A stretch of DNA of 64,000 nucleotides from CAVZBW01 sp963778465 (lineage in GTDB: Bacteria; Actinomycetota; Acidimicrobiia; Acidimicrobiales; RAAP-2): assembly GCA_963778465.1 (NCBI GenBank), contig CAVZUK010000002.1, positions 558,001 through 622,000 on the forward strand. Direction: 5' to 3'. A program made the translations under genes and the position numbers. Shown in pieces: positions 8,028-17,245 of the stretch (within the stretch, counting starts at the first letter, position 1; each line of letters begins with the position of its first letter). The notes below the pieces were generated by a model. It worked only from the letters and a program-made list of their open reading frames with translations. It was not told where the DNA came from and searched no databases.

Positions 8028-8640
8028 TCACCGGCGCGGCGAGGAAGGGGTCGCAAAGTACAGATGGCCACGATCGGCCATCGGGAGCGTAGCCAGCGTC
8101 TGGAGCGTGGCTTCGCTGCTGTAAGTCAAGAGATCATCCTTGTCCTTGGGCTCTGACCGTCGAACGACCCGCAGTGTGCCCCGGACCGCTGAATCGAAGG
8201 CGGGGTCGCGGTCGATGCTGGCCAGCGACAGGAGACTCTCGGCGAAGATCACGTCGAATCCCGGCTGGCCAAAAGAGCCTCGGCGGGAGTCGAAATAGGC
8301 CATGGAGCGCTGCGCCAAGGCAACTGCGCCAAGGACTGAATACCGCGACGGACGACTTGGGAAAGGGCGGCCAGCACCGTGATCATGATGCCCTCGTCGT
8401 AGGCGTAGGTGGCCTGGCTTCGCACCACCCGATGGTCGCGAAGGTGCAGAGTGTCGTCGTAGAGCACGGTCGAGCGATCGAGGAGATGGCTCTCGAGCCA
8501 TGACACGGTGCGCTCGCTCTGCTCGAGATACGACTGTGGACCGGTGAGTCGATAGAGATCGACGCCCAAGAGCGCCGCGGGAGCGTTCGAGACCACGGAC
8601 TTCTCGTCATTCGTGGCTCTTGCCGTGTGGCAGCCCTGTT
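8028..8640 (-). pseudogene. GH76-like glycosidase, N-truncated and frameshifted
   Basis: On the minus strand a first segment (about 8618 to 8345) reads SNAPAALLGVDLYRLTGPQS, SERTVSWLESHLLD and ATYAYDEGIMITVLAAL, typical of glycoside hydrolase family 76 (endo-alpha-1,6-mannanase-like, alpha/alpha barrel). Near 8340 the homology moves to another frame: ALAQRSMAYFDSRRGSFGQP, DVIFAESLLSLASIDRD, then SSEATLQTLATL to the stop at 8028. The N-terminal half including any signal peptide and the Asp-Asp catalytic region is absent. It starts just beyond the FMN reductase stop, so the truncation point lies near 8640. Confidence 0.75.
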
Positions 8641-8667
8641 TACCCGGACAAGGGGCGAACCGTTTGT

Positions 8668-9258
8668 TCACACGGATTGGCGGGCAGCACTGAGCACATT
8701 GGCCCACCACACGAGGTCATTGAGCATGGCGTCGACCGAAGGCTTGATCGCCTCCTCGATCTCGCTCATCGGTGCGTTGCCTCCTGCGGGGTGGACCTTG
8801 AATATCTCGCCACCACCTATGTGTGCACTGAACTTCGAGGGCACCATTTGGAGCTCAATCCCGATGCCACGCAGGTGTTCGATCGCTCGAGCGCCTCCGG
8901 TGCTTCCGTAACCGAGCGCGGAGAACGGTTTGCGCACCCACTCCTTGTACGCCTGGTCAAGGGCATTCTTCAGGGCGGCGGTGACCGAATGGTTGTACTC
9001 GGCAACGATGAAGACATATCCGTCAAAAGGACGGATGGCCTCCTGCCAAGCGAGCACTCTCGGGTCCTGGCTTGGAACGTGCAGATTGGTGCCTACCTCT
9101 GCGAAGAAGGGCAGGTCGAAATCTCGTAGGTCGAGTTTCTCAAGTGTGAGATCGTCACGGTGCGAGGCGTGGTTGAGAAGCCATTCTGCCGGCTTGTCCG
9201 CGAAGCGGGTGGGACGGGTGGATCCGATGATCATCGCCAATCGGGGCGTTGAGCTCAC
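8668..9258 (-). CDS. NAD(P)H-dependent FMN reductase family protein
   Basis: 196 residues with a flavodoxin-like fold. The N-terminal strand and phosphate loop (LAMIIGSTRPTRFADKPAEW) and the flavin-site motif FIVAEYNHSVTAALKNALD followed by a GYGSTGGARAIEHL segment are diagnostic of the NADPH-dependent FMN reductase family. It would reduce free flavin, quinones or azo compounds in the cytoplasm. The GTG/ATG-type start at 9258 has GGGGAGCC just upstream. It is separated from the next gene by a hairpin, so it is probably transcribed on its own. Confidence 0.9.
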   Translation of the reverse strand: MSSTPRLAMIIGSTRPTRFADKPAEWLLNHASHRDDLTLEKLDLRDFDLPFFAEVGTNLHVPSQDPRVLAWQEAIRPFDGYVFIVAEYNHSVTAALKNALDQAYKEWVRKPFSALGYGSTGGARAIEHLRGIGIELQMVPSKFSAHIGGGEIFKVHPAGGNAPMSEIEEAIKPSVDAMLNDLVWWANVLSAARQSV

Positions 9259-9355
9259 AGGGCTCCCCTTCCTCGGTATCGATCAGAGAGTGGATTTCCG
9301 ATGGTAACCGCCGGTTTCGCGAGCGATGCAGCCTCTGCAGGGGCGCCCTGCGGGC

Positions 9356-9387
9356 AGTGTGTGGTCACCTCGCGGTGACCACACACT
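9356..9387 (-). terminator. Perfect 14-bp stem hairpin, probable terminator
   Basis: AGTGTGTGGTCACC (9356-9369), a four-base TCGC loop, then the exact reverse complement (9374-9387). It lies 127 bases beyond the stop of the minus-strand gene at 9514-10050 and before the start of the FMN reductase. There is no U-tract, so it would be the I-shaped type used in GC-rich actinomycetes, or alternatively an operator. Confidence 0.6.
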
Positions 9388-9513
9388 TGCTGGGACGGCA
9401 GGAGCACCCGCCGGCTCGAGAGGCCACCCAGACTGGAGCTTGTACCCAGGAGGCGATTCAGGGGGGGTAATTGCGCTGGCTGTGACCGGAAGCTGGGCTC
9501 CAGGCGTGCACGC

Positions 9514-10050
9514 TCACCGTGCTGCCGGAGACCAATGGGGATCGCGACCGAAGAACCCCAACAGGCGGTCTTGAACGCTCGCATCCTCCGGTACGGGAAC
9601 CGCAGGAGCGAACATCTCCGATTTCTCGAACTGGTCCCGGTTCGCCCGGGCTCGGTCCAAGCCGATCTGGCACAGACGTGGGTCGAGTGTCACGTCAAGC
9701 CCGATCGCCTTCCTCAGATCCCACGTGTGTATGAGAACGTCCGTCGTCAGCACTCCAACTAGGGATTCCCGCTCTGTGCCGAGTACTCCGGGACGTGACA
9801 GCGCATCGAACAGTGCGTGGACCGTCACGGTCCATCGCGCTTCTGGGTCGTCCTTGGGTCGGACGGGCTTGGCGCCGAGCGGCCGCAGAACGAGCACGTC
9901 ATGGAACCCGATGACGTGCTCGAGGACACCACGTGCGTCCCACTCGGTGCAGGGCGACGAGGCGCCCCAACGGCCCCTGGCGGAATGCACCGCGCCGGTG
10001 AAGCCGTCACAGGCTTGACGATGGTCCCCTAGGACGTCCTTCACTCTCAT
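9514..10050 (-). CDS. TIGR03086-type / maleylpyruvate isomerase-like DinB-fold protein
   Basis: 178 residues. The SPCTEWDARGVLEHVIGFHD segment is the signature of the mycothiol-dependent maleylpyruvate isomerase N-terminal/DinB fold, with His in the metal-site helix, and LTTDVLIHTWDLRKAIGLDV supplies the second conserved histidine helix. Members use mycothiol or bind a metal; the substrate is unknown. The start at 10050 is upstream of a clear helix, and the gene ends before the 14-bp hairpin. A relative is at 51512-52156. Confidence 0.85.
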   Translation of the reverse strand: MRVKDVLGDHRQACDGFTGAVHSARGRWGASSPCTEWDARGVLEHVIGFHDVLVLRPLGAKPVRPKDDPEARWTVTVHALFDALSRPGVLGTERESLVGVLTTDVLIHTWDLRKAIGLDVTLDPRLCQIGLDRARANRDQFEKSEMFAPAVPVPEDASVQDRLLGFFGRDPHWSPAAR

Positions 10051-10327
10051 CCCCGTTCGTACACCGACGGATCGTCGCCTCGAGGCGTGAGACTAGGCCA
10101 TCATCCCGCAACGGAGGCTGGGAATGCCGGCTCGTGTGATCGCTCGAGACTGCCAAAATTCGGGCAAGGAATCCGCTTCCCGTAGGGAGGGCGTCTGACG
10201 AGCACAAAGGTGCGTAGGGAGGTAACGGATGTGAGACCTGCCCCCAAGCAGGACGATCCCCTTTTGGCGGATACCTTCGGCGGCGGATCCGGCCCAGCGG
10301 TCCCATTGAGCCCACTCCGTTCTCCCC
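10051..10327. other. Intergenic region, no gene seen
   Basis: About 277 bases between the TIGR03086-type gene and the thiolase stop. No frame here has a recognisable translation. It marks the change from the moderately GC-rich left part to the very GC-rich catabolic island. Confidence 0.5.
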
Positions 10328-11488
10328 TTACGGGGTGACCAGAACCATTGCGCCCGCCTGAGGTCCGTGGGCGTTGGCGACCACCGCAACCTGGGCGTCG
10401 GCGACCTGGCGGTCCCCGCACTGCCCGCGCAATTGCAGAACCGCCTCGGTGAGGAAGGACAGCCCGTGCAAACGCCCCTCGGCGAGCTGCCCGCCGTGGG
10501 TGTTGAGGGCCAACGGACCCCCGGGTCCGATGCGGCGTCCACCGTCGACCCAGTCGTGGAACTCGCCCACCCCGCAGAACCCGAGAGCTTCGATCCACGA
10601 GATCGTGATGTGGGTGAAGCCGTCGTAGAGCTCCGCGACGTCGACGTCGGCGGGGCCGACGGATGCATCCGACCACAGGTGTCGGGCGCACTCCAGGGTC
10701 CCGCCGAAGAGGAAATCGTCGCCGTAGAGCCAGTCGGGATTGGATCCCGTCCCGTAGGCCAGCGAATCGACGACCACGGGGCGTTGCCGCAGATCGGCGG
10801 CGCGCTCGAGCGTGGTCATCACGGCGGCGACCGCGCCGTTCACGGGATAGTCGCAATCAAGGAGCAAGAGAGGGTCGGCGACGGGTCGCGACCCCAGGTA
10901 GTCGTCCATCGTGAGCGGCTCGCGGAGGACCGCACGGTCGTTCGACGCCGCCCAGCGACGGGCATTGAGGGCGATCTCCCCGTAGTCCTCGTAGGAGCCG
11001 CCGAGCTCTGCGACGCGACGTTGCTTGCGCATCGCCATCGCCAGGATGATGCCTCCTCCGTACCCGTAGGGAGCGGAGAACTGAAGAGCCCCCGTGGCTT
11101 GCGCCGGACCCGTTCGGAGTGCACCGGTGTGCCCCGAGCTTCGGTTGATGGTGCGGAAGACGAGGACGGTGTCGCACACTCCGGAAGCCACCGCCATGGC
11201 TCCATCGAGGGCACTGGCCAATCCCGACGGTCCGGTTCCCATGATGTCGTTGAACATCTTGACGTTCGGGATACCGAGCAGTCGTTGTGCGCCGATTGCC
11301 GAGGGAGAGTCACCGAATCCGAACTGGTATTCGACGATGCCATCGATGTCGGTGGCGGGAATGCCCGCATCTTCGATCGCATCTCGGCAGGCCGCGGACG
11401 TCAGTGACCGGACATCGGGAGCACCGTCCCGTGTGATCGGCGAGTACCCCACACCCACGACGGCCACGTCCCGGCTCAGGCGGCTCAC
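10328..11488 (-). CDS. SCP2-type thiolase-like acetyl-CoA acetyltransferase
   Basis: 386 residues. It starts with the thiolase strand VAVVGVGYSPITRDG and carries the lipid-transfer (SCP2-type) hallmarks GTGPSGLASALDGAMAVASG, REPLTMDDYLGSRPVADPL, DVAELYDGFTHITISWIEALG and ALNTHGGQLAEGRLHG, ending with the C-terminal NAHGPQAG motif. These enzymes, paired with a DUF35 protein, catalyse retro-aldol or thiolytic steps in side-chain degradation. GTG at 11488 overlaps the DUF35 stop (GTGA), which fixes the start; the typical active-site Cys of classical thiolases is not in the usual position, as is common in this group. Confidence 0.92.
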   Translation of the reverse strand: MSRLSRDVAVVGVGYSPITRDGAPDVRSLTSAACRDAIEDAGIPATDIDGIVEYQFGFGDSPSAIGAQRLLGIPNVKMFNDIMGTGPSGLASALDGAMAVASGVCDTVLVFRTINRSSGHTGALRTGPAQATGALQFSAPYGYGGGIILAMAMRKQRRVAELGGSYEDYGEIALNARRWAASNDRAVLREPLTMDDYLGSRPVADPLLLLDCDYPVNGAVAAVMTTLERAADLRQRPVVVDSLAYGTGSNPDWLYGDDFLFGGTLECARHLWSDASVGPADVDVAELYDGFTHITISWIEALGFCGVGEFHDWVDGGRRIGPGGPLALNTHGGQLAEGRLHGLSFLTEAVLQLRGQCGDRQVADAQVAVVANAHGPQAGAMVLVTP

Positions 11489-11895
11489 GAGACATCCACG
11501 ACGAACTGGGGGAGAGACCACCCCGCGCGGTCTTCGAACTCCGCTCGGACCGGAGTCCCCGGGCGCGGTGGCTCGCTCTGTGCTCCACGCACGTTGGCGA
11601 GGATCCGTAGTCCGGGCTGCTCGGCCAACTCGATCAATGCGACCACGTAGGGGACCTGTGCGACGAACGCCTGGTCGAAGGGTTGTCGGACCACGGTGGA
11701 CGCAAAGACGACGCCCCTGCCGCTCAGCGCCTCCTCCCGGAGGGAGGTGCCGCCGCAGTATGGGCAGGCGACCTCCGGTGGATGGTGGAACCGCGCGCAT
11801 CGGCTGCAGCGAAGGCACATCAGCTCGCCACGGCGTGCGCCGTCCCAGTAGAACTGGCTCAGCGTGTCGGGCACGGGGTGCGGGAGCTCGGTCAC
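11485..11895 (-). CDS. DUF35 OB-fold zinc-ribbon protein, thiolase partner
   Basis: About 136 residues. An N-terminal helix (DTLSQFYWDGARRGELMCLR) leads into a rubredoxin-like zinc ribbon with CxxC (CLRCSRC) and CPYCGG, then an OB-fold (LSGRGVVFASTVVRQPF, YVVALIELAEQPGLRILANV). Such proteins form tight complexes with SCP2-type thiolases. GTG at 11895 follows the LLM gene stop directly; another GTG at 11913 would overlap the LLM end. The 3' end overlaps the thiolase start by four bases. Confidence 0.9.
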   Translation of the reverse strand: MTELPHPVPDTLSQFYWDGARRGELMCLRCSRCARFHHPPEVACPYCGGTSLREEALSGRGVVFASTVVRQPFDQAFVAQVPYVVALIELAEQPGLRILANVRGAQSEPPRPGTPVRAEFEDRAGWSLPQFVVDVS

Positions 11896-11896
11896 C

Positions 11897-12820
11897 TCAG
11901 CGGGCCGCTCCACCCCGGCTCCGGACCACCTCGACCATCGCCTCGAGCTGCTCGACGTAGTGGGGCACGCTGTGGTGCACGAAGCCCAGCTGGAGCGCGG
12001 TCGCCCCTGCGTCGACGAGCCGCTCGACGCTGCGGCCCGCACCCTGGGGATCCCCGACGGGATCGGCCGGGCGCCCGTTCGGCAGCACCACCTCCAGGGG
12101 CTGGCGCCGAGCCTGCCAGGCCGCCGTTTCCTTGGCCCTCGCCACGAGCGCGCCGAGCTCCGTGGCGCTCAGCCCGAAGGGCATCCAACCGTCGCCGAGC
12201 TCGACCGCCCGGCGCAGGCTCCTCCCGGTCCGACCGCCGATCCACAGTGGGACGGACTCCTGCTGCGCCCACGGGTCGACCACCATGCCCGAGAACCGGT
12301 AGTAGGGACCGTCGTAGGAGGGAAGGCGCTCGCCGAGGGAGGCCCGGAGGGCCCGGAGCGCGTCGTCGGCACGGGGTCCCCGGTCCTCGAAGGGCACGCC
12401 CAGCAGGTCGAATTCCTCCCGCAGCGAGCCCACCCCGAGCCCGAGGACGAGCCGACCCCCGCTCACCCGGTCGAGGGTGCCGTAGCGCTTGGCGATCTCG
12501 AGGGGGTGGTGGTAGCCGAGCACGAGCACGTTGGTCGTGAGCCGGATGCGCTCGGTCACCGCCGCGAGGTAGCCGAAGGTGGCGAGGGGGTCCCAGTAGC
12601 GGGCGCCCCGGACGGCGGCGACGTCGGTCGGGATGACGACGTGCTCGCTGCAGGTGAGGTGGTGGTACCCGAGGCGGTCGGCGGCCCTCGCCACCTCCGC
12701 CACGTCCTCGATGGTGGCCGACTCCTCCCAGGCGGCGTGACGCTCGGGCAGGAGCGTCATCGCCGGCGTGGTGATCCCGAGCAGCAGACCACCGATGCGT
12801 GACGGCACGGCTGGCGCCAC
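11897..12820 (-). CDS. F420-dependent LLM-class (luciferase-like) oxidoreductase
   Basis: 307 residues. It has the bacterial-luciferase barrel pattern: LGYHHLTCSEHVVIPTD, TERIRLTTNVLVLGYHHPLE, the highly conserved RVSGGRLVLGLGVGSLREEF, and WIGGRTGRSLRRAVELGDGW. Actinobacterial members of this TIGR03619-like group usually use F420. The GTG at 12820 follows an AGGGGGAGGGGG ribosome site, which decides the start. It opens the LLM-DUF35-thiolase operon and is divergent from the CoA ligase at 12935. Confidence 0.9.
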   Translation of the reverse strand: MAPAVPSRIGGLLLGITTPAMTLLPERHAAWEESATIEDVAEVARAADRLGYHHLTCSEHVVIPTDVAAVRGARYWDPLATFGYLAAVTERIRLTTNVLVLGYHHPLEIAKRYGTLDRVSGGRLVLGLGVGSLREEFDLLGVPFEDRGPRADDALRALRASLGERLPSYDGPYYRFSGMVVDPWAQQESVPLWIGGRTGRSLRRAVELGDGWMPFGLSATELGALVARAKETAAWQARRQPLEVVLPNGRPADPVGDPQGAGRSVERLVDAGATALQLGFVHHSVPHYVEQLEAMVEVVRSRGGAAR

Positions 12821-12934
12821 GGTGAGCCCCCTCCCCCTCTCGCGCGCCGGCCGCTCCGGCTCGCCCGATCCCGGGTGCCCGACGCCGGGTGGACCCGGGC
12901 GGGAAACCGGACGGAGGGTACCATCGGGCTCCCG

Positions 12935-14517
12935 ATGAAGCTCCGACCCACCTACCGCGCGCCGGCCGCGACGCGCTACCTGCGGCCGGGGGGAGCGTGG
13001 GACGTCCCGACGCTCGACGCGGCGATCCGTGCGCGGCCGGTGCAAAAGGGACCGGCGGTCGTCGACGGCGCGCGGCGCATCGACGCCCAGGAGCTGGAAC
13101 GGTTGGTGGCGGGCTTGGCGGGCGGCCTCCGACGCCTCGGCGTGCGCCGCAGGGACGTCGTGTCCTGGCAGCTCCCCAACTGGTGGGAGGCCCTCGTCCT
13201 CTACCGGGCCTGCTGGCGTTGCGGCGCCGTCGCCGCGCCGATCCACCATCAGGTCGGCTCCGCGAGGTCGCAGAGCTGCTCGAGGTGCTCGACCCCGCGG
13301 TGACGTTCTCCGGTCCCGGCCTCCCGCTCGGGGAGCGGGCCGGGGTCATTGCCGCACGCACCCGTGACGGTCGGGGAGACGAGGCCTTTCTCGAGCTGTG
13401 CCGCGACGAGCCGGTGTCGGAGAGCGCGAGCCGCCCCTCCGACCTGGCCGTCGTGATCTTCACCTCGGGGTCGACGGGCCGACCGAAGGCGGTGCTGCAC
13501 ACCCACCGGGGCCTGGTGCACAAGGCGCTCACCATGACCGGCGTCCACGGCCTCGGCGGCACCGACGCCGTCTTGATGCCCGCGCCGCTGGCCCACGTCT
13601 CCGGCCTGCTCAACGCGGTGCTCGTCCCTGGTATGGCGGGCATGCGCGCCGTCCTCATGGAGCGATGGGACGTCGAGCGGGGCCTCCGCCTGATCGAGGA
13701 CGAGGGGATCAGCTTCATGATCGGACCGCCGGCCATGTTCAGCGCCCTCATGGACGTGCCCGGGTTCGCCGGCTCGAGGGTCGAGAGCCTCCGCGTGGTG
13801 TCGTCGGGGATGATGGGCGTCACCCCCGAGTTCATCGAGGCGGCGCACCAGGGCCTCGGTGCGATCGTCAAGCGCAGCTACGGCTCGACCGAGGCGCCGA
13901 CGGTGTCCACGTGCACCAACGACGACCCGCAGGAGCGGTGCCGGGACACCGACGGCCGGGCGGTGGGCCAGGCCGAGATCCGGGCCGTCGACCCCTCGAC
14001 CGGTCGCCGCCGGCCCCCTGGCGTGCCCGGGGAGATCTGGATACGTGGGCCGGAGCTCTTCGTCGGCTACGGGGATCCCGAGGACACGGCGGCCGCCGTG
14101 CGGCGAGGCTGGTACCGCAGCGGAGACCTGGGCGTGGTCGACGCCGACGGGTGGCTCCGGATCACGGGCCGCTTGAAGGAGCTGATCATCCGCGGGGGCG
14201 AGAACATCTCCTCGGCCGAGGTGGAGCGGGCGCTCGAGCTGCATCCCGCCGTCTCGCAGGCCGTGGTGGTCGGGTGCCCCGACGAGCGTCTGGGCGAGCG
14301 CGTCGCCGCCTTCGTCGTCGGCCGCCAGACCCTCGACGTCGACGAATGCCGCCGCTGGTTCGCCGAGCTCGGCGTCGCCCGGTTCAAGACCCCCGAGGTC
14401 GTGTTCCAGGTCGACGAGCTGCCGCTCCTGGCCGCAGGCAAGCCCGATCGCGGTGCCCTGAAGGCCCGAGCGGCGGCACGGTGCGGCGTGCCCGAAGCCG
14501 ACGGCCGGCGCGGCTAG
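12935..14517 (+). CDS. AMP-dependent acyl-CoA ligase, single-base frameshift near 13260
   Basis: Residues from ATG 12935 (KLRPTYRAPAATRYLRPGG) give the N-terminal domain through WQLPNWWEALVLYRACWRCG and IHHQVGS; there the frame must move by one base to continue REVAELLEVLDPAVTFSGPG. Adding one C in the TCCGC at about 13260 restores it. The second part has the P-loop FTSGSTGRPKAV, YGSTEAPTVST, YRSGDLGVVDADGWL and the C-terminal RLKELIIRGGENIS. It would make an acyl-AMP then acyl-CoA. The rest of the gene is undamaged, so a sequencing or assembly slip is as likely as a real mutation. Confidence 0.88.
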
Positions 14518-14536
14518 AGGATCGAAGGGAGCCGAG

Positions 14537-15695
14537 GTGGACCTCTCGCTGAGCGAAGACGAGCTGGTCTTCCGGGACGAGCTGCGGGCATGGCTGGCCG
14601 CCAACGTGGAGCCGACGCCGGCCTTCTCGTCGCTCGAGGAGGAATTCGAGTGGGGACGTCGGTGGCAGGCGCGGATGGCCGCGGACCGCTGGATCGGCGT
14701 CCACTGGCCCGAGCGCTACGGGGGGCGCGGTGCCACCCCCCTGCAGCTCGCGGTCTTCCACATGGAGTACGCGCGCTCCAAGGCTCCCCAGCCGGTCAAC
14801 CGCAACGGCATCAACCACGTGGGACCGACCCTGCTGGTCCACGGCACCGAGGAGCAGAAGACCCGTTGGCTCCCGAGGATCCTCGACGCCCAGGACATCT
14901 GGTGCCAGCTGTTCAGCGAGCCGGGCGCCGGGTCCGACCTGGCGTCGCTCGGCACCCGGGCCCTCAGGGTGGACGAAGGCTGGGTCCTCCAAGGCCAGAA
15001 GGTCTGGACCAGCTACGCGCAGTTCGCCGCGGTGGGGGATCGCCCTCGTCCGCACCGACCCCGAGGCTTCCAAGCACAAGGGCCTCTCCTACCTCGTGGT
15101 GGACATGACGGCCCCCGGGATCGAGATCCGACCGCTCGTCACCATGACGGGCGAGTCGGAATTCAACGAGGTCTTCTTCGACGAAGTCTTCGTCCCGCAG
15201 GACTCCCTGGTGGGCGAGCTGCACCACGGATGGTCGGTCGCCAACACGACCCTCGCCCACGAGCGGGGGACCTTTCCCTTCAAGGAGCAGGTGGTGCACG
15301 AGGTCTACGTCGAGGAGCTCTACTCCCTCGCCGCCGACCTCGGGACCCTCGACGATCCCGAGGTGTCCGACGCCCTGGCCGCCGCGGTGGTCAAGCTGCG
15401 CCTGCTGCGGCTCCAGAACCTGCGCACCCTCTCCGAGCTCGGCAAGGGCCGGGAGCTCGGGCCCGAGTCGAGCGTGTCCAAGCTGATGTGGACGGACATG
15501 ACCCAGAGCCTCTCCGACGCCGCCTTGAAGGTGGTTGGTTCCGCGGCGCCCCTGTGGATCGACGCCACCGCCAATCCGATGGGCGGCAAGTGGCAGCGCC
15601 AGTGGCTCTGGTCGCGGGCGGCGAGCATCGCGGGGGGCACCTCGGAGATCCAGCGGACCGTGATCGGCGACCGGATCCTCGGGCTCCCCCGCTGA
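14537..15695 (+). CDS. Acyl-CoA dehydrogenase, single-base frameshift near 15040
   Basis: Begins MDLSLSEDELVFRDELRAWL, with the N-terminal motif HWPERYGGRGATPLQLAVFH, the FAD/substrate site LFSEPGAGSDLASLGTRA and VLQGQKVWTSYAQFAA. An extra G in the GGTGGGGG run near 15040 breaks the frame; correcting it gives FAAWGIALVRTDPEASKH, followed by YLVVDMTAPGIEIRPLVTM, EVFVPQDSLVGE, and the C-terminal SIAGGTSEIQRTVIGDRILG. Intact length would be about 385 residues, as usual for flavin acyl-CoA dehydrogenases. It lies 19 bases after the CoA ligase in one operon. Confidence 0.9.
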
Positions 15696-15708
15696 TGCGC
15701 CGCCGAGC

Positions 15709-17109
15709 TCAGGCGGGGACCCTGGGCTCGATGTTCTGGTTGAAGTGGAACACGTTGTCGGGGTCGTAGGCCGCCTTGACCTGCGACAGCCGGTCGTAAT
15801 TGCCCCGGTAGGTGGCGCGCACCCGCTCGTGGCCCTCGTCCATCATGAAGTTGACGTAGGCGCCTCCCGCCGAATACGGGTGGGTGGCCTCCCAGTAATC
15901 GACCGTCCAGTCCCGCACGAGCCCGGCGTTCTCCGGATCGGGGTCCACCCCGACGATGACCTCTGCCCAGGTCGCCTCTCGGTAGGCCCAGGGCGTGTCG
16001 GCGGTCCCGACGTCGTGCGCGGCGCCGTCGATCGGGTACAGGTGCACCGTCGACTGCGGCGTCGGCAGCTTGCTGCCCCACGCCTCGTGGGCGGCGATCG
16101 CATCGTCGGACAATTCGTTCACGAAGTCCGCACGCCAGTACCACTGGTGGCCCGGCGGGTAGATCGGGTCGAAGAGGGACTGGACCGCCGGGAACGGCGC
16201 CGGACCCACGCCGTGCAGCAGCGGCGTGCCCACGGTTTGCACGGCGGACAGGTCTCGGGCGGCCTCTTGCTCGTCGCCGGTGTGGCACCAGACGACCCCG
16301 CACACCTGCCGCATGTGCAGCTCCTCGGGGAACATGGGTGCCGGCGGGATCGTGAGGAAGGCGAAGAAGCCGTTGAGGTCGCGACCGGCCGACGGCAGGA
16401 ATTCCCGGTACCAGCGCATGACCTCGGGGGCGTGCTCGATCGGCCAGAAGGTCGGGCCCGCCTGCACGATCGAGACGGGGTGGGCGCGGAAGGTGAACGA
16501 GGTGACGACGCCGAAGTTGCCGCCGCCGCCGCGCAGCGCCCAGAAGAGATCGGGGTTCTCGTCCTCGTTGGCCGTCACGCTCGTGCCGTCCGCCAGGACC
16601 ACTCGGGCCTCGATCAGGTTGTCGATCGTCAGGCCGGCCTTCCGCGTGAGGTGCCCGATGCCGCCCCCGAGGGTCAGGCCGCCGATGCCCGTCGTCGAGA
16701 TGATGCCTGCGGGCACCGCGAGGCCGCTTTCGTAGGTGGTTGCGTCGACCTGCGACAGCGTGCATCCCCCGCCGGCGCGGACCTTGCGGGTGCCGCCGTC
16801 GACCTCGACCGAGTCGAGGGGTGAGAGGTCGATCACCACGCCGTCGTCGCAGACGCCGAGCCCGGCCCCGTTGTGGCCGCCGCCCCGCACGGCGATCGGC
16901 AGATCGTGGCGGCGGGCGAAGGTCACCATCGCGGACACGTCGTTCTCCGACGCGCAGCGAGCGATCAGGGCCGGATAGCGGTCGATCATGGCGTTGTAGA
17001 CGGACCTGGAGCTGTCGTAGGCGTCGTCCGCCGGTCCGATCAGCTCCCCGTCGAGGGAGGCGCCGAGCTCGCGGCGTGCGGCGTCTATGGCATTGGTCTG
17101 GGGGCTCAT
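15709..17109 (-). CDS. FAD-linked oxidase (BBE-like, VAO family)
   Basis: 466 residues. The FAD-binding PCMH part carries IAVRGGGHNGAGLGVCDDG, whose His is the usual 8-alpha-histidyl FAD attachment, and GIGGLTLGGGIGHLTRKAGL and FWALRGGGGNFGVVTSFTF. The C-terminus is the berberine-bridge-enzyme segment YRGNYDRLSQVKAAYDPDNV. The second attachment Cys of bicovalent oxidases (GxCPxxG) is replaced by GIISTTG, so flavin should be singly linked. It oxidises an alcohol, sugar or polyketide-like substrate that cannot be named. It ends 14 bases from the dehydrogenase stop, convergently, and is divergent from the LAL regulator. Confidence 0.9.
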   Translation of the reverse strand: MSPQTNAIDAARRELGASLDGELIGPADDAYDSSRSVYNAMIDRYPALIARCASENDVSAMVTFARRHDLPIAVRGGGHNGAGLGVCDDGVVIDLSPLDSVEVDGGTRKVRAGGGCTLSQVDATTYESGLAVPAGIISTTGIGGLTLGGGIGHLTRKAGLTIDNLIEARVVLADGTSVTANEDENPDLFWALRGGGGNFGVVTSFTFRAHPVSIVQAGPTFWPIEHAPEVMRWYREFLPSAGRDLNGFFAFLTIPPAPMFPEELHMRQVCGVVWCHTGDEQEAARDLSAVQTVGTPLLHGVGPAPFPAVQSLFDPIYPPGHQWYWRADFVNELSDDAIAAHEAWGSKLPTPQSTVHLYPIDGAAHDVGTADTPWAYREATWAEVIVGVDPDPENAGLVRDWTVDYWEATHPYSAGGAYVNFMMDEGHERVRATYRGNYDRLSQVKAAYDPDNVFHFNQNIEPRVPA

Positions 17110-17245
17110 GGCTTTGCTCCTCTTCCTTGGCTCTCACAGGGAGGGTAAGACCGCCCGCTTCTGGTGTCATGACCAGGTCAGACTGTTTTTTTCGTCTCCA
17201 TATGACCTCCATGGAGCATGTGCGATGATCAGATTTGACTAGTCC
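17110..17245. promoter_or_regulatory. Divergent promoter region, flavin oxidase / LAL regulator
   Basis: 136 bases that must hold both promoters. Two inverted repeats are visible: TGACCAGGTCA at 17170-17180 and CTCCATGGAG at 17207-17216, with an eight-base T run and an AT-richer stretch between them. Either could be bound by the LuxR domain of the neighbour. Short palindromes like these also occur by chance. Confidence 0.45.
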
